35,935 nucleotides of DNA, from the NCBI GenBank assembly GCA_944390395.1, contig CALXPY010000067.1:1-35935 (forward strand), written 5' to 3'. The notes beneath the pieces are model-generated. The model saw only the letters and a program-made list of their open reading frames with translations. It did not search any database and was not told the origin of the DNA. Origin of the DNA: an uncultured Clostridia bacterium (GTDB lineage: Bacteria; Bacillota; Clostridia; TANB77; CAG-508). Shown in pieces: positions 28,684 through 35,935 of the stretch (positions are counted from its first letter, which is position 1; the number at the start of each line of letters is the position of its first letter). Made by a program: the position numbers and the translations under genes.

Positions 28684-29895
28684 TTATCTTGTAGTGTCAA
28701 AATATGCAGTTACCTTGGCACCGCCTTGGGGAACGTTTTCTAGTTGTAGATGGCCGCCATGCTTTTCACAGAGGGTACGGCAGATATGCAGTCCCAATCC
28801 AAAATGGTAATTTTGTTTCTGTGTTTCACCACTGTAATAGGGTTGACAGGCTTTGAACAGCTCCCTTTCACCAAAACCTTTGCCATCGTCCGAAATGGAC
28901 AGGATTAAGAAGTTCTTTGTATAACCACAGTGAACATTGACCGTTGTGCGCGAAAAACGGATAGCATTGCTCATTAGGTTTTCATACACCTGTATAACCG
29001 CTCCAGCATCCAAAAGCAACGATTTTTTACAAATCTCAGCAGAAAAACGGCTGACAAGTCCGCTCGATTTGCAGAGAATATCTGCGGTTTCACGCAGATG
29101 ACCAACCAATTCCGTCGCATCGACTTCGGTCTTTTGTATCATAATGTCGTCCAATTTCTGCATAGTATTCATACTTTCTACAAACTGTTCTAATCGAGAA
29201 ACATGGTTAGACATTGTGTTGACAGTTTCTATGATCTCGTCGTCCGATAGCTCCCCAGTAGGACCATATTTTTTCAGCATATCGGTATAACCCTTCAGTA
29301 CGGCAATGGGCGTGCGCAGATCGTGGGTGTACGCATCGTTTAGTTGCTTGCGCTGGTCGCTCATATGGAGCATACGCCGATTGTTCTCGTCCAGAGAAGA
29401 ACGCATTTTTTCAAAAGCAGCACACAGCTTTGCCATTTCATCCGTACCAGCATAATCCACCGTAAATTTCAGTTCATTATCTGCAATTTTATCAGAGGCT
29501 GCCATCAGCACTGTAAGAGGTTTCTTTAACTTTGTAAAGTAAAATAGTAACACCGCAAGGATGATAAAACTTGAATAATAAAATATAGGCGCAAACTCCA
29601 AAATAAAATTATATGTTTTATGCAAGTGTCGATCTTTATCAGAGTATTGATCGTAGTTAAAATTATATTGAACATCTTCACCAATATCTCCGCCGATATA
29701 TGTCACATCCCCGCCATTTGGTACATGGCCTTCCACCACAGTGATATACTTTGCCTGGATGTTCATGTTCAACTTATTAATAACTGCCGTGGTGTTATTG
29801 GAAAAAAAAGAAGCAATCAATAATGCGGCAATCACAAATAGGAATAAGGCAAGCCAAATTGGGATGCTGCGATACCATCTCTTTATCGGATCCAT
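28684..29895 (-). CDS. Sensor histidine kinase (403 aa)
   Basis: Two membrane helices (about 11-31 and 104-121) enclose an extracellular sensor of about 70 residues. A HAMP-like linker (about 122-175) leads to the H-box with phospho-accepting His191 in THDLRTPIAVL. The ATPase part has N306/N310, DDGKGFG (336-342) and GLGLHICR (366-373). The start codon overlaps the end of the response-regulator gene by 13 bp, so they are translated together. It would sense a membrane or cell-wall signal and phosphorylate the neighbouring regulator. Convergent with the ABC operon, its likely target. Confidence 0.93.
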   Translation of the reverse strand: MDPIKRWYRSIPIWLALFLFVIAALLIASFFSNNTTAVINKLNMNIQAKYITVVEGHVPNGGDVTYIGGDIGEDVQYNFNYDQYSDKDRHLHKTYNFILEFAPIFYYSSFIILAVLLFYFTKLKKPLTVLMAASDKIADNELKFTVDYAGTDEMAKLCAAFEKMRSSLDENNRRMLHMSDQRKQLNDAYTHDLRTPIAVLKGYTDMLKKYGPTGELSDDEIIETVNTMSNHVSRLEQFVESMNTMQKLDDIMIQKTEVDATELVGHLRETADILCKSSGLVSRFSAEICKKSLLLDAGAVIQVYENLMSNAIRFSRTTVNVHCGYTKNFLILSISDDGKGFGERELFKACQPYYSGETQKQNYHFGLGLHICRTLCEKHGGHLQLENVPQGGAKVTAYFDTTR

Positions 29896-30560
29896 TTGTA
29901 ACCACTTCCCCAGACTGTTTGAATATAAGGTTTGCAGCCCGCCTTTGCAAATTTTCCACGTATCTTGCTAATATGCTCCATAATCACACCTACATCGGCA
30001 TTGCTGTCCATATTCCAGATATGTTCAAAGATACGGTCTTTTGAAAATAATTGTCCAGGATAGGAAGAAAGGAGTTCTACGATCTCAAACTCCCGTGGTA
30101 ACAAGGCAATCAACGCGCCCTTGAAATAGACCTCTTTTGCCGTATAGTCGATGACAAGATCATCGTCAAATTTTGTTCGTATCCGTTTGTTCTGCCGCCG
30201 TTCCTCCCTGCGCAAATGTGCTTCCACGCGTGCGCCCAGTTCGTCAATAGAAAACGGTTTGACAATATAATCATCACCGCCTGCGGCAAAGCCTTTGAGC
30301 TTGTCCTGATCTTCAACCCGCGCTGTCAGAAAAAGGATTGGGCAAGCCACAAAATCCCGAATGCGCCGACACACTTCAACGCCGTCAAGATCCGGCATAT
30401 TGATGTCCAATAAGATAATATCTGGCTGTTTTCCGGCTTTTTCAATGGCTTGTAAACCGTTTTGTGCTGTCTGCACGAAATAACCGTTCAACTCAAAATA
30501 GCGTTTTAGCATAGCGTTCATATCTTTTTCATCATCAACAATTAAAATCGTCTTGCGCAT
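29883..30560 (-). CDS. OmpR/VanR-family response regulator (225 aa)
   Basis: The receiver domain has acidic residues D9/D10, phospho-acceptor D52 (LLDINMPDLDG), T79 and K101 (VKPFS). The C-terminal winged helix ends with the usual GSGYKW. ATG at 30560 follows GGAGGTGAACC. A promoter lies at 30641-30669 on the minus strand. It forms an operon with the histidine kinase and presumably controls the divergent/convergent ABC and secreted-protein genes; the palindrome at 23545-23568 is a candidate site but no direct evidence links them. Confidence 0.94.
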   Translation of the reverse strand: MRKTILIVDDEKDMNAMLKRYFELNGYFVQTAQNGLQAIEKAGKQPDIILLDINMPDLDGVEVCRRIRDFVACPILFLTARVEDQDKLKGFAAGGDDYIVKPFSIDELGARVEAHLRREERRQNKRIRTKFDDDLVIDYTAKEVYFKGALIALLPREFEIVELLSSYPGQLFSKDRIFEHIWNMDSNADVGVIMEHISKIRGKFAKAGCKPYIQTVWGSGYKWIR

Positions 30561-30640
30561 AGGTTCACCTCCATCTTTTAATGATATGGGATAATTCTAA
30601 ACGGTTTCTCAATTTGAGCCACTTTCTGTTGCGTACCCAT

Positions 30641-30669
30641 ATTATATTTTGCCCAGCGAAAGAATACAA
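30641..30669 (-). promoter_or_regulatory. Promoter of the two-component operon
   Basis: On the minus strand TATAAT (30646-30641) has a partial -35 TTGTAT (30669-30664) exactly 17 bp upstream. The start codon is about 80 bp downstream. Confidence 0.65.
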
Positions 30670-30690
30670 GCCTGCAAAATTGAACTTTAT

Positions 30691-30719
30691 GTACCCAGCC
30701 CTCTGTGCGGCTGGGGTAC
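30691..30719 (-). terminator. Hairpin after the CHAP gene
   Basis: GTACCCAGCC (30691-30700) pairs with GGCTGGGGTAC (30709-30719), one bulge, 8-nt loop, 3 bp after the CHAP stop codon. The T-run on the minus strand is poor, so efficiency is uncertain. Confidence 0.6.
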
Positions 30720-30722
30720 CTT

Positions 30723-32495
30723 TCAATATACCGGGGTACCATATCCGTGGATGATATTGCTTCCTACAGGATATTTTTTCTGTTTACAAGCATCGCCGGA
30801 GTTTCCCTCTACGGTATGGATCACCCCGTCTTCCGAACGTTCCACAATACCTACATGGTCGGCCTCGCCGTCACCATTCCAGTCAAAAAAGATAATATGT
30901 CCTGCAGATGGTGTAAAACTGCCATCCTGCCAAAGTCCCCGTTCCTTAAACCAGTTAGCACCTTGAACACAGCCCGCAAATTTGGGGATAACGCCGCTGT
31001 CAATATAGCCGCATTCATTGGCACACCAGCTCACAAAGCAGGCGCACCATTCCACCCGGCTGTTAAAGCCGTACCAGCTCCAATAGGGAGCGCCGCCTGT
31101 GTTCCCCACCTGGGAAAGCGCCACGGTGACGATCTCGCCATCGCCTCCGGTAATACCATAGAGCACTTGTGACCAAAGGGAATTATTCTCGTCATCCAAA
31201 AGTTCCGCCATCTGTTCCCGCTGGTCTTCGTCAAAACCGAACTGATCGGCCATTTCCTCCGCAGTCTTATGGCTGACGGTGATATACAGATAAGTGCGGG
31301 TGACAGTCGTTTCCGTTTCCACGATATTTCCATTTCCATCATCTGAGGTTTCAATGATGGTTTCCGTCTGGGTAGCGGTACTGGACGAGATTTCATTCAT
31401 CTGCCAGAAAATATCCTTTAAGAGCTGCTTTTTGGAATCGTCCATAGTGGCCACTTCCTGGGCAGCGTCTGGGTCGGTGGTAGTTTTTACCGCGTAAACC
31501 GCCAGAACCTCTTTCCAAACCGCCCGGCTCCCGGACATCTCCAGCACGTCATAGCTGTGGGCCGCTTTAATCTCGTCAAGGTTTTCCTGGTATTCGGTAT
31601 TGATCTCCTGCACGGCGGTCTGCATGGTCTGTCCGGTGCCGGAGTCCTCCCCAGAGAAGAAAATCCCAAAACAGGAGCCGATAATCAAACCAATAAGGCA
31701 GATCACGATAATCACCAGCACCGCAATCCAGCCGCCCGCCGCAATGGCCGCAATCAGCGCCTTTGTTGCCGCTATAATGGCTTTCACCGCCGCGATGGTG
31801 GCCTTGACCGCCACCTTTGCCGCAGTCACAGCCGCTTTCGCCGCAACACGGGCAGCATGGGCGGCAGCTCTGGCAGCCCTTGCCGTGGCCTGGGCTGTTT
31901 TTTGAGCCGTTTTTGCTACTTGCTGGGTAGTCTTGATACTGGCTTTGGCTGTCTTTTCCGCCGTTTTAATGGATTTGCTGGCGGTTTTCACTGTCCCTTT
32001 GGCGGTAGAGGACGCCTGCTTGATGGTCTTGCGGCCCCTGTCTACGGTTTTAATGCTTTTCTGGCCCCGATCCAGGGTCTTAACAGCTCCGCGCTCCTGC
32101 CGGATGGTTTTCACCGGCACCGAAACACGGTCTGCCGCCCGTCTGGTCTGCCTTGCCGCCTGCTTCGACCCTTGTTTTTTCGGCTGTTCGGCTGCGGCCC
32201 TGCGCTTCTGGATTTTCTCTTTGACCTTGGAAATGTTCTCTTTGGTAGTCTTAACCCCTTTTCGGCCCTGCTTGTCAAATTGATGGACAGCTTCACGGGC
32301 TGTATTCTCAACCCCGGAAGAAACACGGTCGGACGCATATTCGCCGGGGGAGCCTTCCTCTGCATACAGGCCACGCTCGCTCTTGTCTTTGGTGCGGATA
32401 TATGCCTCCTTCATCCGTTCAGAAGCAACTGCCGCCTTGTCAATCGCTTTAATGCCCTTTTCGGCAACATTCCTTGTCTTAATGCCCTTACCCAT
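30723..32495 (-). CDS. Membrane-anchored CHAP-domain peptidoglycan hydrolase of the conjugation system (590 aa)
   Basis: Residues 1-250 are Lys/Arg/Ala/Thr-rich with imperfect repeats ([11 protein letters not shown]-type units at 138-160, then AAK/KTA helices to 250). A membrane helix follows at about 255-280, then an extracellular part with a central alpha/beta stretch. The C-terminal CHAP domain (about 450-590) has the nucleophile in WCACFVSWC (Cys484) and His547 in DHVGIV. It would cut peptidoglycan locally so the mating channel can pass. ATG at 32495 is chosen because GGAGG lies 8 nt upstream; a GTG three codons earlier overlaps that site. VirB1-like proteins of Gram-positive ICEs have this role; the long basic cytoplasmic arm is unusual. 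Confidence 0.9.
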   Translation of the reverse strand: MGKGIKTRNVAEKGIKAIDKAAVASERMKEAYIRTKDKSERGLYAEEGSPGEYASDRVSSGVENTAREAVHQFDKQGRKGVKTTKENISKVKEKIQKRRAAAEQPKKQGSKQAARQTRRAADRVSVPVKTIRQERGAVKTLDRGQKSIKTVDRGRKTIKQASSTAKGTVKTASKSIKTAEKTAKASIKTTQQVAKTAQKTAQATARAARAAAHAARVAAKAAVTAAKVAVKATIAAVKAIIAATKALIAAIAAGGWIAVLVIIVICLIGLIIGSCFGIFFSGEDSGTGQTMQTAVQEINTEYQENLDEIKAAHSYDVLEMSGSRAVWKEVLAVYAVKTTTDPDAAQEVATMDDSKKQLLKDIFWQMNEISSSTATQTETIIETSDDGNGNIVETETTVTRTYLYITVSHKTAEEMADQFGFDEDQREQMAELLDDENNSLWSQVLYGITGGDGEIVTVALSQVGNTGGAPYWSWYGFNSRVEWCACFVSWCANECGYIDSGVIPKFAGCVQGANWFKERGLWQDGSFTPSAGHIIFFDWNGDGEADHVGIVERSEDGVIHTVEGNSGDACKQKKYPVGSNIIHGYGTPVY

Positions 32496-32528
32496 AGGCT
32501 TCACCTCCTTCCCAGGGCGGGCGCGCCC

Positions 32529-33317
32529 TTATGCCTCAATCTTCTTAGCCACCACAACCATCCTGCCGTTTGTCCGGGAATATTCGCAGGTGGAGAGGGT
32601 GATAAGCTGGTCGCCATATTCCGCAGTCACGCCCGTATCATAGAGGGCCAGCGCCTTGCACTGGGCAATATACTCATCAAAAGCCCCGGTGCTCTCCGCA
32701 TGGACAAAGTGGTAATACTTGAAGCCGTCCTCGGAATAAGCCACTGTCTTAAAGGCGGCAACCACCTCATACTCCCCAAAGCCGTCCAGCGTGTCAAAAT
32801 GGATGATCGTATGCTCCCGGTAGAAATCCTCGCTCTCGTATTTGCACAGGTCGGAGAACATCGAGCCGTTGTTCATGTGGTGGCCGTACAGCACCAGATT
32901 GTCGGACAGGCCGATGTCGCAGTTTTCCTGGATATAGGGCACCCCATAGCTGCTGTACGACTTATCAAAGGCGTGTTTGAGGTAAAAATCCGGGCTGTCC
33001 TTGGTCTGCATGACCGGATAATCAATCCGGGTGCCGGGAATGGAAATCCAGCCCACCAGGTCGCTGTTCTGGGCGTACACCTCCGCATACTTTTCAAACG
33101 CAGTTACTTCCTTCGGGGTCTGTTCCGTGGTGTCGGCAGCTTCCAGAGACGGAAGTTCTGTATCCTCTTTCACCAGTTCCGCCACTTCCTCAAAGGCTTC
33201 GGCGCTCTGTTTCTGGTCGAGGTATTCGCGGGCCAGCATAGCCCCGGAGAAAAGGAAAAGGGCGGCACAAAAGGCCGCCCCTGCGATCATCAGTCTGGTT
33301 TTCATTTTATTGCTCAT
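32529..33317 (-). CDS. Class B sortase (262 aa)
   Basis: A single N-terminal membrane helix (8-28) anchors the enzyme, followed by a linker and the sortase fold. Catalytic residues are visible: His in LYGHHMNNGSMF (146/147), Cys244 in LSTCEYS and Arg252 in NGRMVVV. The SrtB-type features WISIPGTRIDYPVMQ and YYL/FDKSYSSYGVPY are present. It would attach ICE-encoded surface proteins to the cell wall during mating. It sits between the CHAP protein and a coiled-coil protein, all on the minus strand with short gaps, so they form one conjugation operon. Class B rather than A is based on these motifs. Confidence 0.93.
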   Translation of the reverse strand: MSNKMKTRLMIAGAAFCAALFLFSGAMLAREYLDQKQSAEAFEEVAELVKEDTELPSLEAADTTEQTPKEVTAFEKYAEVYAQNSDLVGWISIPGTRIDYPVMQTKDSPDFYLKHAFDKSYSSYGVPYIQENCDIGLSDNLVLYGHHMNNGSMFSDLCKYESEDFYREHTIIHFDTLDGFGEYEVVAAFKTVAYSEDGFKYYHFVHAESTGAFDEYIAQCKALALYDTGVTAEYGDQLITLSTCEYSRTNGRMVVVAKKIEA

Positions 33318-33331
33318 TTTCTTCCCCCTCC

Positions 33332-34084
33332 TTATCGCGCCTGCTCTTTGCCGGCCGCCTGCCGGTGCGGTGCAGCCGGTGCCGCTTTCAGCCCCCGAAG
33401 TTCCGATTTTACGGAAGATTTCTCACCGCCTGCTTTTTCCGCCAACCGGCCCGCGCCGCGTTCCATCCCGGAAAAGGTCTTGCCGCAGGACAGAAACAGG
33501 CCCCGCAGCTTGGCAAGCACGCCCTTGTCGGCCTCCAGCTCCTTATCCTGCTGTACTTCTTTGCCTGCAAGTGCGCGCCCGGCGCTTTTCATGTGGCTCC
33601 CCGCCTGGTGCAGCTCCGCCCGGATCACATCCAGCTTTCCGGCACACTGTTCCATAGCCCTGCCAGCGTGGGAGAAGCCGCGCTCCATCCGTGAAAGCAC
33701 GGCGGGAATCCGCAAAGCCTGCACCGCTTGACGCAGGGCGGAGCGCCCTTTTTCCCGAAAGGTCTGCACCATGTGCCCGGCAGAGGAAATAAGATTTACC
33801 TTGGCGGTGGAAACCATCGTCCGGGCCTGCTGGATTTTTCCTTCCGCCGCAGTCACAAGCTGGGTACACCGGGCGCGGATTCCCTTGTCGTGGAGCTTTC
33901 CCACCTCCAGGCGCATTTCTTTCATTTCCGCCATCATCTGGGCCAGCTTCCCCTCCATACCGTCGATATAGCCCACCAGAGCCTGTACTTCTTCCTTTTG
34001 CTTTTGAAGGTTGTTCTGTTCCAGTACAGAGAGAAGTTCTATGATCTGGGGATGTTCCCCCAGAGTATAGGTTAGTTCAGCCAT
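33332..34084 (-). CDS. Helical ICE protein, DUF6674-like (250 aa)
   Basis: The start, MAELTYTLGEHPQIIELLSVLE, and the following coiled-coil (KQKEEVQALVGYIDGMEGKLAQMMAEMKEM region, about 30-65) fit the ICE family I remember as DUF6674. The rest is helical, rich in Ala, Lys, Glu and Arg, with no membrane helix. The C-terminal 60 residues are low-complexity. It lies 14 bp upstream of the sortase gene. Function is unknown; being within the conjugation operon suggests a structural or regulatory part of the mating machinery. The family name is from memory. Confidence 0.75.
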   Translation of the reverse strand: MAELTYTLGEHPQIIELLSVLEQNNLQKQKEEVQALVGYIDGMEGKLAQMMAEMKEMRLEVGKLHDKGIRARCTQLVTAAEGKIQQARTMVSTAKVNLISSAGHMVQTFREKGRSALRQAVQALRIPAVLSRMERGFSHAGRAMEQCAGKLDVIRAELHQAGSHMKSAGRALAGKEVQQDKELEADKGVLAKLRGLFLSCGKTFSGMERGAGRLAEKAGGEKSSVKSELRGLKAAPAAPHRQAAGKEQAR

Positions 34085-34109
34085 TTTCTGTTCCTCCTAT
34101 CAAAGCGGT

Positions 34110-34520
34110 TTACCGGGCTGGGGCCGCCTGCTTTCTGGCAGGCGGCAGCTCCCGGCAGTATTCCGGGTAACGGATTTTTATGCCCTCCATGAAGTAGGGG
34201 GCAAACTCACAGCAGAACAAGTCCTCCGGGGAATAGGCGTTGCTGTGCTCCGGGTCGGTATAGCCATTCCAGAGATTGAAGGCAAGGCGGCACACCCGGA
34301 CGGTGCCGCTGGTCTGCCAGCCGCCGTGCATACCCTCCGGTTCAATACAGTCCTGACCAAAATCAAACATCTGGCGGATGTTGGCCCTTGTTTCCGGGGC
34401 GATCCCCATGACATAGAAAAAGGCCCGGTGGTAACAGTCGTTCCGCTTGGCCTCGCTCATCATATCCACGAAAAACGCCTGGTGCGCTGTGGACGCAAAC
34501 CGAATATTTCCGCCGCTCAT
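34110..34520 (-). CDS. DUF6075-like ICE protein (136 aa)
   Basis: ATG at 34520 overlaps the stop of the VirB4-like gene in ATGA, so it is translationally coupled. The protein reads MSGGNIRFASTAHQAFFVDM, then YHRAFFYVMGIAPETRANI, GGWQTSGTVRVCRLAFNLWNG and EDLFCCEFAPYFMEGIKIRYPEYCREL. These blocks match the conserved family I know as DUF6075, common in Firmicutes ICEs and of unknown function. Cys-Cys and aromatic residues are conserved-looking, but no enzyme motif is clear. The family name is from memory. Confidence 0.8.
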   Translation of the reverse strand: MSGGNIRFASTAHQAFFVDMMSEAKRNDCYHRAFFYVMGIAPETRANIRQMFDFGQDCIEPEGMHGGWQTSGTVRVCRLAFNLWNGYTDPEHSNAYSPEDLFCCEFAPYFMEGIKIRYPEYCRELPPARKQAAPAR

Positions 34521-35935
34521 AGCAAGACCTCCTCTCCGCCGAACACGCCCTCACCGGGCTTGGTGGTCATCAGGGCATACAGCTTTGTGCTGCGCGGGAA
34601 CCGGTTGACAAAGGGCACCAGGGCGCTGCCGTAACGGATCAGGCCGCAGCCTGCGTCCGCATTGGTGACGTAACTCATCTGCTCCCTGGAGATATTAAGG
34701 AGCTTGGAGAGCTTTTCCCGGTCGGACGCCGCCTGATTCAGCATAACAATAAACTCCGAGTTGCTGAGCATGGTGCTGGCCTGCACGGAATCCAGCAGAT
34801 ACTCCACGTTCTGGGTGATGGCTGTGGGGTAGGCCCCGCGCTTTCTGAACTGCCGCCACGCAGAGTTGAAGAAGATCCCGCTCTGCTCATTTTCAAACAT
34901 CACATGGAACTCGTCGATAAAGACATGGGTGCGTTTGCCCCGTTTCCAGTTGAGGGTCACGCGGTTCAAAATCGTGTCGGTGATGACGAGGGAACCGGCT
35001 GGCTTTAGCTGCTCGCCCAGACCGTGGATGTCAAACACCACATAGGGCTTGCTCAAATCCACCGTGCTGTCGCGTCCAAAGATGTCCAGGGAGCCGGTGG
35101 TGTAAAGTTCCAAAGAAAGGGCGATCTCCTTTGCCTTTTCCTCCGGCTGTTCCAGCAGCTTGTTCCGCAGGTCGCAGAGGGTGGCGGCCCGTCCTGCCTT
35201 TTCCGCCTCCGGGTACACCAGGGCGGTACAGCGGTCGATGATGGACTTGTGCTGCGGCCCCACGCCCCGCTTGTCGATCTGCTCGATCAGCGACATGACA
35301 AACTGGGACTTCTCTACAATGGGATTCTGTTCGCCGTAGCCCTCTACCATGAACATCGCGTTTAACCGGTCTTTGCCTCCTGCCACCAGATGGGCCACCG
35401 TAGCCTTTTCCCGGCCCAGGGCTTTCACCAGTGCGCCAAATTCGCCCTCTGGGTCACACACGAGGATTTCGTCCTCGGCGTAATCTGGATGGAGCATGAG
35501 GAAGGCGATGAGTTCCTTCACCGCAAAGGATTTGCCAGCGCCGGGAACTCCCAGGTAAAAAGAGGACTGGTTGAGCAGGTTCGCCTTATTGCACATGATG
35601 AGGTTGTGGGAGATGGCGTTCTCCCCAAAGTAAATGCCGCCCTTGTCCTGAATCTCCTGTACCTTAAAGGGGATGAACACCGCCAAACTTTCGGTGGTGA
35701 GGGTGCGGAACGCATTGATTTTCCTCGCCCCGATGGGCAGGGCCGTGTTCAGCCCGTCAAGCTGCTGGAATTTCAGCACCGCAAGCTGGCACATGTGTTT
35801 CCTTGCCACGGAAAGCACCGCCTCGGTATCGCTGTCAAGCTGCTCCTTGGTGTCGGCGGTGATGGCCAGGGTAATCACCGCAAACATCATGCGCTGGTCG
35901 CGGGTGGTGAGGTCGTCCAGGAACTCCTTGCTCTC
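34517..35935 (-). CDS. VirB4/TraE-like conjugation ATPase, N-terminus outside the window
   Basis: The frame is open to the right edge, so 472 residues of the C-terminal part are visible; the first Met in the window is not the true start. Walker A GVPGAGKSF is near residue 150 of the visible part, Walker B THVFIDEFHVMFE near 345, and a motif AITQNVEYLL follows, as in VirB4/TraC/ConE ATPases. This protein powers the type IV secretion channel of the ICE. Neighbouring genes in the same direction (DUF6075-like, DUF6674-like, sortase, CHAP) form the usual order of Clostridia ICE conjugation modules. Confidence 0.93.
   Translation of the reverse strand, partial: ESKEFLDDLTTRDQRMMFAVITLAITADTKEQLDSDTEAVLSVARKHMCQLAVLKFQQLDGLNTALPIGARKINAFRTLTTESLAVFIPFKVQEIQDKGGIYFGENAISHNLIMCNKANLLNQSSFYLGVPGAGKSFAVKELIAFLMLHPDYAEDEILVCDPEGEFGALVKALGREKATVAHLVAGGKDRLNAMFMVEGYGEQNPIVEKSQFVMSLIEQIDKRGVGPQHKSIIDRCTALVYPEAEKAGRAATLCDLRNKLLEQPEEKAKEIALSLELYTTGSLDIFGRDSTVDLSKPYVVFDIHGLGEQLKPAGSLVITDTILNRVTLNWKRGKRTHVFIDEFHVMFENEQSGIFFNSAWRQFRKRGAYPTAITQNVEYLLDSVQASTMLSNSEFIVMLNQAASDREKLSKLLNISREQMSYVTNADAGCGLIRYGSALVPFVNRFPRSTKLYALMTTKPGEGVFGGEEVLL

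Noticed and set aside
31557-33731. A 724-codon plus-strand open frame
   Set aside because: It lies opposite the CHAP, sortase and DUF6674-like genes, which have clear domains and start signals. Its translation is Arg/Leu/Pro-rich without any recognisable domain: an antisense shadow of GC-rich genes.
1-35935. tRNA or rRNA genes, including a tRNA attachment site
   Set aside because: I saw no cloverleaf with a TTCRANTC-type loop at the element ends and no rRNA-like stretch.

Overview
The window looks like accessory DNA from a gut-type Firmicute of class Clostridia (Oscillospiraceae or Lachnospiraceae style). The evidence is the type of integrative and conjugative element (ICE) backbone, the Tn4451-style serine recombinase module, and strong AGGAGG-type ribosome binding sites. 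I see no rRNA, tRNA or housekeeping gene, so the genus cannot be named.

Almost everything fits into nested mobile elements. (1) An ICE backbone lies on the minus strand. Read in its own direction it runs: VirB4-like ATPase (cut by the right edge), two small ICE proteins, a class B sortase, other conserved proteins and a CHAP peptidoglycan hydrolase (30.7-35.9 kb); a cargo block (23.0-30.6 kb); a sigma factor, a MazF-like protein and an excisionase (20.6-22.5 kb); an AAA ATPase; and two tandem tyrosine integrases (16.5-19.1 kb). At the far left, still on the minus strand, come ParA, ParB, two small genes and a replication initiator cut by the left edge (1-2.7 kb). Integrase and par/rep genes usually sit at opposite ends of such an ICE. 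Finding them almost abutting suggests the window spans a circular-form or tandem ICE junction.

(2) A 13.2-kb mobilizable element (IME) sits between the par and integrase sides (about 3099-16290). It has 41-bp imperfect inverted repeats at its ends, each next to a GA dinucleotide. It carries a TnpX-type large serine recombinase, TnpW, a small DNA-binding protein, a primase-helicase, a MobV relaxase with a candidate oriT, an XRE regulator and a small conserved protein.

(3) The left part of this IME carries an AT-richer cassette that is the most exciting thing here. It has a consensus promoter, a 33-codon Cys/Gly-rich peptide gene too short for usual gene calling, an intrinsic terminator, an RRE-radical SAM-SPASM enzyme, a class II UvrA-like ABC ATPase and a second radical SAM enzyme. 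I read it as a ribosomally synthesised, post-translationally modified peptide (RiPP) locus whose likely protection factor is a UvrA-like protein rather than an exporter. That would fit a nucleic-acid-directed product, but the function is inference.

The cargo of the ICE (23.0-30.6 kb) is a sensing and export unit: a secreted 158-residue protein, a lipoprotein, an ABC ATPase, a permease with an internal duplication, a small XRE protein and a VanRS/BceRS-like two-component system facing it.
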